IMG/VR virus record: IMGVR_UViG_3300025417_000089
Span: 1-24,170 of that record
Length of the DNA stretch: 24,170 bases
From: a virus
Direction: 5' to 3' (one strand)
The notes beneath the pieces were generated by a model, which saw only the letters and a list, made by a program, of their open reading frames with translations, made no database searches and had not been told where the DNA came from. The position numbers were made by a program, and so were the translations under genes. Of this stretch, positions 11,701 through 20,048 are shown in pieces (the first letter of the stretch is position 1; the number at the start of each line of letters is the position of its first letter).

Positions 11701-14335
11701 TAATGAATTCAGGACGATAGGTTGGCCCTGGTGCCTTACCATACTGCCTAAATGCATAATTGATTCGATTGATCGCTTGCGATGACAATTTGCCAGGTAT
11801 ATTTTTATCAATATCAAACCTGGCCTTAGCTATTTGATACAGCTCTTCAATAGCTTTAACCTGTGGATTATCACTTTCCAATACCAAGTACTCAGCCAAT
11901 GAAGCTACGTGGATTAATTCATGCGCTAACGTTTCATAGTTTGCAGTATTTTCGTTTAACCGCAAATCAAAACGCAAATTCTTACCAGCACTTCTTACAT
12001 CTTTAACATGCCCTAATTCATTGCGAGGAAGATTCTCAAACGCAAAAGACATGGGAACACCACGTTTATCAAACTCGATAACACGATCCCTAACCTTCTC
12101 CATGATTTCTTTAATGAAAGCATTTGGAGCACGGTCTGCTGCATAGGTTGCAGCCTCTGCCATAGTAGCACCCTTCAAATCTTTTTTCATTTGATTGATG
12201 GTGGGCTCAGGTATTTCAAAGTAAGTATCTTTTAGCGAATCAAACAACTGATCTAACGGCATGCGCTTGGTCAAATCTGGTTCTAAAGTTTGCTTTTTAG
12301 CCAAGCCTGCCAAGCGACTTAAACCATAACCAGCTTGTCGTGGATCTTTTGTTTCACGGAAAAAATCAAATACTTTCTTTTCGTTTGGTTGCAATCCATT
12401 AGATATTGCATCCATCTGTGGGATACTTAATCCTTGGTTTATTGCATGCGTGTAAACCGTAGATGCATCAGCAACAGTTTTTCTTACATCATAATTCCCA
12501 GCGCCATCAAGCTTAGACATTTCTGGTGCAGCTGCAACCAATCCACTAATGGCTTTTTTGGCTTCAGGATCACGAGCTTGTTCATGTGTAGCAATAATTG
12601 GATCGTGTCCATATGCTTTGTACAACAATGCATTGCGCAAACGATTGCGTGCAGTTTCTGTAACTTCACCCGTTGTAGGATGAATTAAATCCCCATGCTC
12701 GGTACGGGGCAGTTGACTTACAAATTCTTGTGTAGCCGTATTACTTAATGAGCCATCTGTCTTGTAGCTCATCTTGTCTGGGTCAATATGCTGTGCGTCT
12801 CTCTGAGCTTGTTCCAATGGCTTAACGTTCAGTCCCGATACCAAATCAGGAGTCATCACACGCTTAGGCATTACACGAACCAATACTGGTTCCTGCATCT
12901 TAGCTATTGCGTCTTTGTCGATACCGTGCGTGTCATCTTGTAAAAGCTTATCCTTGTAATCTGTTGCATTACCTTTGGAGTAGGCTTCCTGAATTCCAGC
13001 CACTCGACCATTTCCTGCCACGGGTCGAATTGCGGTGTTCGCCATGTTTGAATACTCGGCATTTGGCGTCCCATCTGCTTTCTGACTTGGTGTCAAAGCA
13101 CCTGCTTCAACTACTGCGTACTGTACCGGAACAAATTTACCGTTTTCTGAAATTGCATGGGTAATTTCCCCCATGTGTTGTTCTGGCAACTTGATATCGC
13201 TGGTTACCACAGGAGCGCCAGTACCAAACAAATCATGTTTGCTCAACTGATCGTAATCAGGATTGGTCGCTACAGAATTGACCTGGTCCATGTGCGTAGC
13301 TGTATCACGCTGACGATCTACAAACGCCTCTTCTGCACCCTTGGCAGGGTTGGTATGGTAGTTAGCCATGTCAGGCGTATCGTATTCTGGCAATGTCTTG
13401 GCTGCTTCTGTCTTAGCTGCACCCTTCTCAACAACCCGACCTACCGCACCAAGAGGAGCTAGCTTAGCCACCTCAAATGCTGTCTGTCCATATTCACGCA
13501 TGGCGTCATCATCGGTCAACGATAAGCCAGCTTGTGCACGCTCAAGCGCTTGCTGTGCCACCTCAGCAGGGATCTCAGCCAAAGCACCCTTAGCCGTACC
13601 CATGGCCAGTGTTTTAGCCAATCCTTCTTTAGCCAGCTTCTCAGCTGCAGCACGTTTTACTTCATAGGTTGTACCTTTGTAAATCATGTTGCTGACATCT
13701 TTACCAAAGATCGCACCAGCCAATGATTTACCCATAGGTATAAACGTCTCAGCTACATCTAATGCGGCTTGTGGAATAGCGGCCAATGCAGCACTTATAC
13801 GGCTAACATCTACCGGTTTACCAGCATTGCGTTGCTCTTCTGCTTGACGCTCAATGTTTCCACCATACTGTTGCATGAAGGAACTACCGAATACGCCACC
13901 TAAACCGGCCACAGGAGCGAGTTCAGGAGCGCCTAGGGCAGTAGCAGCCATCGCAGCGCCACGGCCTGCAGCGGACGCCTGAGCGATTTGTGGGGCCTGT
14001 TCAGCTAGAGCGCCTGGGATTTGTTTGATGTATTCGCCAACAGCAGGCAATAGCCCGCTCTCTTCAAACTTTTGTTGTACCTTCTTAAAGCTTTCGCCTT
14101 CACCAAGACGCTTGGCAATATCTTCCTGTCGGGCTTTGGATGCTTCAGCGGCTTCATTACCACCAAGAACAGATTGTGCAGCAGTAATGTCAGACGACAG
14201 CATGGACTCAGCTCCACGCTGTAAGTCAGCCATCAATCCGGATTTAGGTGGCTTGGGAGCAGGTGGCTCAGGAGGAGCCTCGTACATATTCCATGGACCA
14301 CTAGCCGCATAGTCTTCCCAAGGTGCTGACGCCAT
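8771..14335 (-). CDS. giant polyvalent/ejection protein: ParB-like, HELIH metallopeptidase and LPD38-like regions (1854 aa)
   Basis: Regions by residue: a Pro-rich start (PWEDYAASGPW, 5-15); small-residue, amphipathic helices (about 95-300), possibly membrane-active; a DdrB/ParB-like domain (about 380-600, with VQYAVVEAGALTPS and AIRPVAGNGRVAGIQEAY); ETLAHELIHVASLAEYL (801-817), an HExxH zinc-peptidase motif; a helical middle; and about 1330-1750 with a hydrophobic AAQSVAVKT, ATTASVMALSLIYAMMNG and DRLLMIPGTGG region typical of the LPD38 module of phage polyvalent proteins. Such proteins are thought to be packaged and injected with the DNA to act early in the host. The end is a Lys/Glu-rich coiled coil. 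It follows the 656-residue gene, with AAGG before ATG 14335. Bases 10600-12550 look more AT-rich than the rest. Confidence 0.8.
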   Translation of the reverse strand: MASAPWEDYAASGPWNMYEAPPEPPAPKPPKSGLMADLQRGAESMLSSDITAAQSVLGGNEAAEASKARQEDIAKRLGEGESFKKVQQKFEESGLLPAVGEYIKQIPGALAEQAPQIAQASAAGRGAAMAATALGAPELAPVAGLGGVFGSSFMQQYGGNIERQAEEQRNAGKPVDVSRISAALAAIPQAALDVAETFIPMGKSLAGAIFGKDVSNMIYKGTTYEVKRAAAEKLAKEGLAKTLAMGTAKGALAEIPAEVAQQALERAQAGLSLTDDDAMREYGQTAFEVAKLAPLGAVGRVVEKGAAKTEAAKTLPEYDTPDMANYHTNPAKGAEEAFVDRQRDTATHMDQVNSVATNPDYDQLSKHDLFGTGAPVVTSDIKLPEQHMGEITHAISENGKFVPVQYAVVEAGALTPSQKADGTPNAEYSNMANTAIRPVAGNGRVAGIQEAYSKGNATDYKDKLLQDDTHGIDKDAIAKMQEPVLVRVMPKRVMTPDLVSGLNVKPLEQAQRDAQHIDPDKMSYKTDGSLSNTATQEFVSQLPRTEHGDLIHPTTGEVTETARNRLRNALLYKAYGHDPIIATHEQARDPEAKKAISGLVAAAPEMSKLDGAGNYDVRKTVADASTVYTHAINQGLSIPQMDAISNGLQPNEKKVFDFFRETKDPRQAGYGLSRLAGLAKKQTLEPDLTKRMPLDQLFDSLKDTYFEIPEPTINQMKKDLKGATMAEAATYAADRAPNAFIKEIMEKVRDRVIEFDKRGVPMSFAFENLPRNELGHVKDVRSAGKNLRFDLRLNENTANYETLAHELIHVASLAEYLVLESDNPQVKAIEELYQIAKARFDIDKNIPGKLSSQAINRINYAFRQYGKAPGPTYRPEFITMGLSNKLVQEYFATIKVGEKSAFTKLVEYVGRLIGISPAYESVLEKLISVSSEMFETPAFDLATEVEKKGYVLGTPTGTKLPNINIKPKQIVFASTAPTKTGKEALDTIEKMGRKVEAPPKGYVQSLKDSYKEFSKIPNKTAVAKNSFQKFYDKFSTKVFATDSALNNNIRRAIEASGAAIPNKIKTLLHISQSQTVHADGLGNRFLMDGNLIYEKDTYKWKAIKDKDNIIAIASQLDAMAKKHGLTKEQAELIAHTAFEAKRLKSIQDYNKTAKKKDQKYVHLEDHEIDAGLKLFKTMPELNKIVDIWNGMRNNTSKVLVDSGLWTPEEADILLSNIDYVPFYREDQIELNQGPKDFVPGLQVQAKERKMHGSKQPVHDVFDNMVRWTQYAINRSIRNKSALSLIDASVASGLATKVPEPKRGMNAVKVWRDGKLEHYDMVDPLFVEAFTGLESIAIPTVKYFSKISDVLRKSVVMYPLFSVSQVPQDSFAAIFSSGLKPQYALSIPARAVKEFVKTLMNKSTTFDELKKYGVVGVRDYSATAARMDAEVYAGIKAPPGLLGKVKEKLEHISMASDNAVRQAVYEAAMAQGLSKGEALEKAFEIINFRKRGSSKMLILAGQTIPFFNAYIAAQSVAVKTISGQGISPQERDAAMKTLAATTASVMALSLIYAMMNGDDDDYLKKPATVRDRLLMIPGTGGLSIPLRTDLFTLPKILTEHMYLLMSDNGTEDGRKFRDSMKSALANSILSPTPIPQAVKPLLEVQVNYDFFQGKPLIGKWQEQLDTSRQFNDSTSEFAKLLGDTGAISPINADHLIRGMFGSVGGLFLLTTNQILHSDPNSPRPEMTMREMLTALPGTSGFVAKDFETGYKKDFYTLRDEVDRAAATYSDILKRSPSEAKEFMEQPENKARLGMHKGIDRIAKDLATIRTSINQISNSTKYTAEEKEEKINRLKEAEVAKLKNINLKKLREKAMI

Positions 14336-14338
14336 ATC

Positions 14339-16309
14339 TTATACCTTTTCCCAGTTGGCCTGATTAGAAGGCTCTCCACCCTTAAATCTAAATCCACGAA
14401 CAACATCACCAACTTTTGGAGGAGGCGGTGCGTTTTCAGTTTGATATCTTTTCTTCAACGTCTCAGTTACCCACTTCAACTGTTCAGCTGCATCGGCATC
14501 TGTTGTTGCCAAAGGTCCTAGCGATTTGCTCAACTGTGATAACTCAGACAATCCCATCTTATCAGAACGTCCTGTCTTGATTCCATATGCCGCATTCAAC
14601 CGATCAGCATAAGTCATATCCTTATACTTAGGATCTTCACGCAATGCTACTTCAATTTCTTGTGGTGTCAATTCACGGTGAGCATCAGCTGCCGCTTGCG
14701 ACATTTGGTGAATCTTAATCTGAGTAGCAGATGCCAATTGCTGTACAGCCATTTGACTAGCAGCACGCATGGCTTCAACTTCTTTAGCGCTCTTGGCTCT
14801 TGACTCATCACCAACCAACGATGTTGCAGTTCTTGATGCAACATCATTTGCTTTAGATAAGTTCTCAGAAACATTCTTACCATGTTGGATAGCCTCAGCT
14901 CTGCGCTGTTGTTCGATCGGTGACTTGATACTATTGATCAATTCCATTTGCTTGAGAACGTTTTCTCTATAAGCATTCTCATTGGCTTGTGCGGCAGGTG
15001 CTCCGCCAGCATATCCACCAGTGACGATACCTGTCAACAATGATTGGAACTTATCCATAGCATGGGTCTTGTTCCATTCTTGCATTTGCTTTTCCATAAG
15101 ATCAGCACGACGCATAGCATCTTGACCAGCAGGAGTATCGTAACCAAATGCTTTAGCCAAATCCATCTCACGTTGAATTTCAACTTTAGCGTCTGGTTCA
15201 GCCATTGCCTTTTCAGCTGTTTTCATGGCCAATGATTTCTGTTCAGCTGCTGTTTCAGTAGCTGGTTTGTTGGCAACCGCACCAGGCAATGAAGCGCTTA
15301 ATGCTTGAACAATCTTTGTTGGATCACCGCCGGTAGGTGTTGTACGTGGAATGTTATTCAAGCCAGCACCAGGTGGCTTTGCCACAGGAGCCGCAGGAGC
15401 AGCTGGAGCGGGTGGCGCCACATTAGGTGTTGGTGTAACGGTTGGTGCAGCAGCTTGCACTGGTTGTGCTTTAGCGGCTTGTGCTGCAGCTGCATCTTCA
15501 TCTGTTAAAGGAAGAGTACTTCTTTCAAACTTAGGAACAGGTGGATTAATCGTGTTCAGAATATTAGAAATGCTGAACGGATCCTTATAGGATGTCAACG
15601 GTGGTTGATTGTGCATTCTTACATCACGTTCTGCATACGTTTCTTGACGTGGAGCAGGAGGTGTGAAATTGCTGATCACTGCATCAATTGCCAACTGTCT
15701 TTGTCTGTCGTATTCAGCAGGTGTTAAGGATGTATGCTCGGGTGTTTCAGCAGGCATAGCAGCATTGACAGCAGCCAACGCATCGGCTTTTCCGCCTTCA
15801 TCAAATCCCAGCACGCCACCGCCATGAGCAAACTTAAACATATGGCTAGGAGCTGCAGCAGCTAAACCACCATGAGCCATAGGACGTGGTGCAGCGGGGC
15901 CTTGTGCTACCGCTTGGGGCATTGCAGGACCGGGCATTTGTGGTGCGGCAGCTGCTATACCTGCAGGAGCTGGCTGTCCTTGTGGAGTCATCACAGGCTG
16001 AGGACCAGCAGGCATAGGTGCACCCATTACGGGAGCACCAATAGGAGCCATGCCAGTGATCTGCATACCCAGCTTCTGGGCCATCTTCTGTAGGTCCATC
16101 AAGCCGGCTTTCTGCTGTACTTGCTGGGCTACTGTGGGCATGGGCCTGTTTTGTTCAGCTTGCTTATCAGCTTCTAAACCCAAGCGCTTTTGCTGTTCTA
16201 ACAACGCCAAGAGCTGTTCATCAGGCTTAGATCCCTTGCCTTCTTTGTATGCTTCAACAGCAGAATCAGGCATGTACTGCATATCTTTTTCGTCTTGATA
16301 GATACTCAT
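14339..16309 (-). CDS. internal virion/ejection-type protein, Pro/Ala-rich then helical (656 aa)
   Basis: N-terminus 1-80 helical, Gln-rich; 85-150 a Pro/Ala/Gly/Met low-complexity stretch; 145-172 carries AHGG twice (PMAHGGL and FKFAHGGGVLGFDEGG); another Pro/Ala linker around 270-320; then a long helical Ala/Gln/Lys region to about 620; and the end GFRFKGGEPSNQANWEKV, a tail I recall from internal proteins of podovirus-like phages. Its place between two very large late genes suggests an ejected internal protein analogous to the T7 gp14-gp16 set, which is inference from layout. AAGGAA precedes ATG 16309. Its stop lies 4 bases before the next gene's ATG. Confidence 0.7.
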   Translation of the reverse strand: MSIYQDEKDMQYMPDSAVEAYKEGKGSKPDEQLLALLEQQKRLGLEADKQAEQNRPMPTVAQQVQQKAGLMDLQKMAQKLGMQITGMAPIGAPVMGAPMPAGPQPVMTPQGQPAPAGIAAAAPQMPGPAMPQAVAQGPAAPRPMAHGGLAAAAPSHMFKFAHGGGVLGFDEGGKADALAAVNAAMPAETPEHTSLTPAEYDRQRQLAIDAVISNFTPPAPRQETYAERDVRMHNQPPLTSYKDPFSISNILNTINPPVPKFERSTLPLTDEDAAAAQAAKAQPVQAAAPTVTPTPNVAPPAPAAPAAPVAKPPGAGLNNIPRTTPTGGDPTKIVQALSASLPGAVANKPATETAAEQKSLAMKTAEKAMAEPDAKVEIQREMDLAKAFGYDTPAGQDAMRRADLMEKQMQEWNKTHAMDKFQSLLTGIVTGGYAGGAPAAQANENAYRENVLKQMELINSIKSPIEQQRRAEAIQHGKNVSENLSKANDVASRTATSLVGDESRAKSAKEVEAMRAASQMAVQQLASATQIKIHQMSQAAADAHRELTPQEIEVALREDPKYKDMTYADRLNAAYGIKTGRSDKMGLSELSQLSKSLGPLATTDADAAEQLKWVTETLKKRYQTENAPPPPKVGDVVRGFRFKGGEPSNQANWEKV

Positions 16310-16318
16310 ATCAGTTCC

Positions 16319-19300
16319 TTATTTAATGCCTAATTGTGCCAAGGCATCGGCCAAAGAGATCGATGTGTTTAACGCACCAGAAATATTACTCAATGTGGAT
16401 GTATTGGGAACAACAGCCTGAGTAGAAATTGGCAAGTTAGAAAGCATGCTCTGCTCAAACTGAAGCTGTTGATATGGATACAACGCTTGCTGGTTGAACT
16501 GATTCTGAGCAGCTGTATCTGCAGCCTGCTGCAGACCCTGTTGTGTAGCACCTGCAGTACCGAGCGCATTAAGACTTTGTAATCCAAAGTTAGCAGATGC
16601 TTGGTTAGCAGCTTGTTGATTTTGCTGCGCAGTAAGAGCATTCTGTTGCTCTTGGTTAAATTGACCCATAGCTTGGTTATAAGCAGTGTTATAACCGGTT
16701 CCGATGATATCAGCTTGTTTAGCCAACAAGTTACCTTCACCAATACCTTGGGCTACAGCTTGTCTTGATCCACCAAATGCGCCTTGTTTTGTCAAGTTAC
16801 CAAACAATCCTTGTTGATCAATTTGCGATTGATAAGCCAAATCATTTAACTGTGGCTGAAGGGATTGCTGTAAATATGGATTCATGTATTGACCGGCAAT
16901 ACCTGTATTACCAGTATTCAACTGCATGGGTTGACCAAACGTTCCTGTGTTTCCTTGAGCAGCCTGGCTAATCAAAGATGTCTCAGCAGGTGTGTTTACA
17001 TTAGGCATAGCTGGTGCGCCTTGGTTAGACCATGTACCAGTTTGGAACTGTACAGGAGGAGCACCAGTGTTAGCCAAAGCAGACAAGCCAGCAAACTGTT
17101 GGTTCTGAAGGGCAGATGGACCAGCAGTCAATTCACCCTGGTACACGGGCATAGGCGTATTTGCTAAAGCCTGAGCGCTTCCTAACATATTTGTTACATA
17201 GTCACCAGCCCAGGGAGACAGAGCGTTAACTGTAGAATAGCCAATTGATGGGGTAGTCACACCAGATGATGTGCCTGTTGTTCCTGTGGAAACGGTACTA
17301 CCTGTTGTACCCGAATATCCTTTGATATCAGATATACCACCAGCGTTAAAAGCCACTGCGCCACCGTTAGCATAAGCAGATCCGCCTGCTAAGAATTTGT
17401 CAGGATTGATTTCCTTACCTTGCTTTTTAGTACCGGTACGGGCCATGCGTACTTTATCCATCATCTGGTAAAGCTTTTTAGCGCCTGCATCAGAGTTACC
17501 GTTACCAAGGTGGGATACCACGTCAGCAGGGATTACAAACTCACCGTGGCTCAGCTTAGCTGGTTCTACACCATCAATAGAGCTAGGAATTTCATCGGCC
17601 ATACCATCGGTAGTACCTTGTAAATATCTTGGTTGCATGGGTGTCGCTCCTCCATGAGCATAGTGTAAGTCCATCAATCCACCTTTGGCGCCGTACGTGG
17701 TATCACCACCGCCAGAAGAAGCATCGCTAGTGCCAGCATTGTATTGAGCAATGTCAGCAGCGATCGCATTGGGATCAGCGTGAGCGGTAGATACAGCAGC
17801 GGCCACGGCAGCAGGATCATTTAAATCAATTCCAGAATTTGCAACATAGTTGGCAAAGTCGTTATAGGAATAATTGGTGTACGCAGGAGCAGCACTAGAA
17901 GTTGAGTTATCAACAGCAGTATTAGATGAAGCAGTGTTAGCTGTATTGTCAGCTCCGTGACCAACAATATTGTTTACAAAGTTACTGAAATTTGCAGTAT
18001 TGGCAGCAGCTATTCCTGTGTTATCCGCAGCATTATTTGCAGTAGAAGATACAGAACCTAAACCGGTATTTGTATTATTAACTGGAGCAGTGTATCCAGG
18101 AATATTAATGCCTTGGCTAGCAAGCGTTCCCAAATCAACACCCTTAAACATGCTGGATACATCGTTGGCATTGATTCCTTGGGCCGTCAATAGTTTATTA
18201 ATACCAGCAATGTCATTAGACTTGTACATATCTGTCAACGTTTGCACTGGAGCTGTATAGCCAGGAACGTTAATACCTTGCTGGCTTAACTGATACAAGT
18301 CAATACCAGGAAACATCTTTTGTACTTGATCAGTCGTCAAATTCTGAGCTTTAGCAATTGCATTGATGTTTGCTATATCAGCTGGTGTAGCAGAGGAATA
18401 ATCTTTTGCTAACAAACCTGTTAACAATGGACTTGCCGTTGCTCCGCTACCCAAATATCCTTTGGTTGCCAAGTCATTCAATGTTGCCGTATCCAATCCA
18501 AAGTTTTGTAAACTCTGAAGCGTAACATTATTTTTAGCAGCTAAAGCAGCAACAGCAGATGGTGATTGACCTGCTTTATAAGCAGATACAACTTGAGCCA
18601 ATGGATCAACCGCTTGATATACTTTGTTTATAGCATCTTGTGTCCATCCAGTTGCATAGCCTGCACCTTTTACAATATTTGGCAGTTGGCTGGTAGTAAT
18701 ACCTTTGCTATCCATATATTGCGCAAGTTCAACTTGCATTTGATTAACAGATGCAGGATCAGTTTTACCAGCATACTTCTGAACAATATTTCCCATATCT
18801 GCTTGTTCTTGCAAACGTGTCTTTTCAGCATTAGCAGCCGCAAGTTGTTGTGCAGCCTGTGCTTTTGCATCGGCAAGCGCTTTAGCAGCAGCATCTTGTT
18901 GCGCCTTTAATGCAGCATCAGCAGCGGCTTTTTGTTGGGCTAACTGTTGTTCATATGCAGCTTGGGCCTTGGCAGCGGCATCTGTTGCCGTAGAACCAGG
19001 AGTCAATGTAACATTTTGTCCTGGGGTAATACTTGCACCTGTACTAGAACCAGAAGTATAACCAGGGCTTGATCTGTCAATGACTGCAGGTAAACCAGCG
19101 TTATTGGCAGATGTAACTGGCGTATTACCAGCTGCCGTTTGGTTAACCCAAGGCATGGCAAAACCAGCGACAGGTCCTTGTGCGGCAGCTCGTGCGGCAG
19201 CTTGTTGTTGGGCGGCAGCTATGATGTCAGCAGCTTGTGATGCAGAGCCAGCTTTAGCATTGGCCACGGCGGTAGCATCAGAAGGGTTTACATACTGTGT

Positions 19301-20047
19301 ATCTGTAAAATACTGTTGGCTTTGATTAGGGGAAACAGCAGCATTTACCTGATTCCTAATTGCCTGAAGCTTAGGAATGCTACCTTGATATGCACCAGTG
19401 GTTACATTGTTTCCGCCTGTCAAAGCAGCTAACCCAGCAAGTGCTGCAATGCTACCTGAATTGGAAGAAGCAAAGTTAGCAAAATCTTTAGCTGTAACAT
19501 TACCTGATGCTATCTTACTAATCAAACTACTAAGAGAGTCCGCAGATGAACTGGTAGAAGTTGATGCTGGCGTGGAACTAGCAGGCGTTGTAGCTGTACC
19601 GGTAGTGGCAGCATTGTTAAAGTCCGTAGCATTAGAATCAGTAATATTACCTGCTTCATCAGCTACTTTATAAGAACCATCAGACATCTGCATGTACGTA
19701 TTGCCATTAAGCGTGTACTGCTTAGCAACAATAGGTGTATTTGATGTGCTTTGTTTGCCCGCTTGGGCATTGTTAAAATCTGTGGCATTAGAAGAAGAAA
19801 TGTTTCCAGCTTCATCTATTACCTGATAAGTGCCATCAGACATCTTATTATAGGTATTACCATTTAACGTGGCTTGGCTGACAACAGTTGGCTTTGAACT
19901 TGAACTGGAAGAACTTGATGAATCAGTAGGTCCAGTGGAACTGATTACGTCACCTGAATATGAATCAACGGTCTGGGTTGATCCATCTGAATAGGTATAT
20001 GTTGTAGTCCCATCACCATTGTCTTGAACATCTGTTTGGTAAGCCAT
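16319..20047 (-). CDS. large repeat-containing virion protein (1242 aa)
   Basis: It starts with a Thr/Ser/Tyr-rich segment (TYTYSDGSTQTVDSYSGDV), an eight-Ser run and two 34-residue tandem units (61-94 and 113-146; LNGNTYxxMSDGxYxVxDEAGNI). Next come an Ala/Gln coiled coil (about 355-420) and 24-residue units at 578-601 and 633-656 (MFxGxDLxxLxxQGINxPGYTAPV). Residues 785-890 hold YAHGGATPMQ, GMADEIP and KLSHGEFVIPADVVSHLGNG, a block I recall as widespread in podovirus-like particles. The last 200 residues are Gln/Ala/Asn-rich helices (QGLFGNLTKQGAFGGSRQAV). It is probably an internal or tail-associated structural protein. GAGAGG precedes ATG 20047; the previous stop lies immediately upstream. 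Confidence 0.75.
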   Translation of the reverse strand: MAYQTDVQDNGDGTTTYTYSDGSTQTVDSYSGDVISSTGPTDSSSSSSSSSKPTVVSQATLNGNTYNKMSDGTYQVIDEAGNISSSNATDFNNAQAGKQSTSNTPIVAKQYTLNGNTYMQMSDGSYKVADEAGNITDSNATDFNNAATTGTATTPASSTPASTSTSSSADSLSSLISKIASGNVTAKDFANFASSNSGSIAALAGLAALTGGNNVTTGAYQGSIPKLQAIRNQVNAAVSPNQSQQYFTDTQYVNPSDATAVANAKAGSASQAADIIAAAQQQAAARAAAQGPVAGFAMPWVNQTAAGNTPVTSANNAGLPAVIDRSSPGYTSGSSTGASITPGQNVTLTPGSTATDAAAKAQAAYEQQLAQQKAAADAALKAQQDAAAKALADAKAQAAQQLAAANAEKTRLQEQADMGNIVQKYAGKTDPASVNQMQVELAQYMDSKGITTSQLPNIVKGAGYATGWTQDAINKVYQAVDPLAQVVSAYKAGQSPSAVAALAAKNNVTLQSLQNFGLDTATLNDLATKGYLGSGATASPLLTGLLAKDYSSATPADIANINAIAKAQNLTTDQVQKMFPGIDLYQLSQQGINVPGYTAPVQTLTDMYKSNDIAGINKLLTAQGINANDVSSMFKGVDLGTLASQGINIPGYTAPVNNTNTGLGSVSSTANNAADNTGIAAANTANFSNFVNNIVGHGADNTANTASSNTAVDNSTSSAAPAYTNYSYNDFANYVANSGIDLNDPAAVAAAVSTAHADPNAIAADIAQYNAGTSDASSGGGDTTYGAKGGLMDLHYAHGGATPMQPRYLQGTTDGMADEIPSSIDGVEPAKLSHGEFVIPADVVSHLGNGNSDAGAKKLYQMMDKVRMARTGTKKQGKEINPDKFLAGGSAYANGGAVAFNAGGISDIKGYSGTTGSTVSTGTTGTSSGVTTPSIGYSTVNALSPWAGDYVTNMLGSAQALANTPMPVYQGELTAGPSALQNQQFAGLSALANTGAPPVQFQTGTWSNQGAPAMPNVNTPAETSLISQAAQGNTGTFGQPMQLNTGNTGIAGQYMNPYLQQSLQPQLNDLAYQSQIDQQGLFGNLTKQGAFGGSRQAVAQGIGEGNLLAKQADIIGTGYNTAYNQAMGQFNQEQQNALTAQQNQQAANQASANFGLQSLNALGTAGATQQGLQQAADTAAQNQFNQQALYPYQQLQFEQSMLSNLPISTQAVVPNTSTLSNISGALNTSISLADALAQLGIK
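18080..18316 (-). repeat. two 24-residue coding repeats in the 1242-aa protein
   Basis: The units at 18245-18316 and 18080-18151 encode residues 578-601 and 633-656 with the pattern MFxGxDL..L..QGIN(V/I)PGYTAPV, 55 residues apart. The segment before them (NFGLDTATLNDLATKGYLG) looks like a more diverged third unit. Confidence 0.8.
19610..19867 (-). repeat. two 34-residue coding repeats at the N-terminus of the 1242-aa protein
   Basis: Bases 19766-19867 and 19610-19711 encode LNGNTYxxMSDGxYxVxDEAGNIxxSNATDF-type units (residues 61-94 and 113-146), 52 residues apart. Spacers are Ser/Thr/Ala-rich. They resemble small beta-hairpin modules seen in secreted or surface proteins. Confidence 0.85.
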
Positions 20048-20048
20048 G

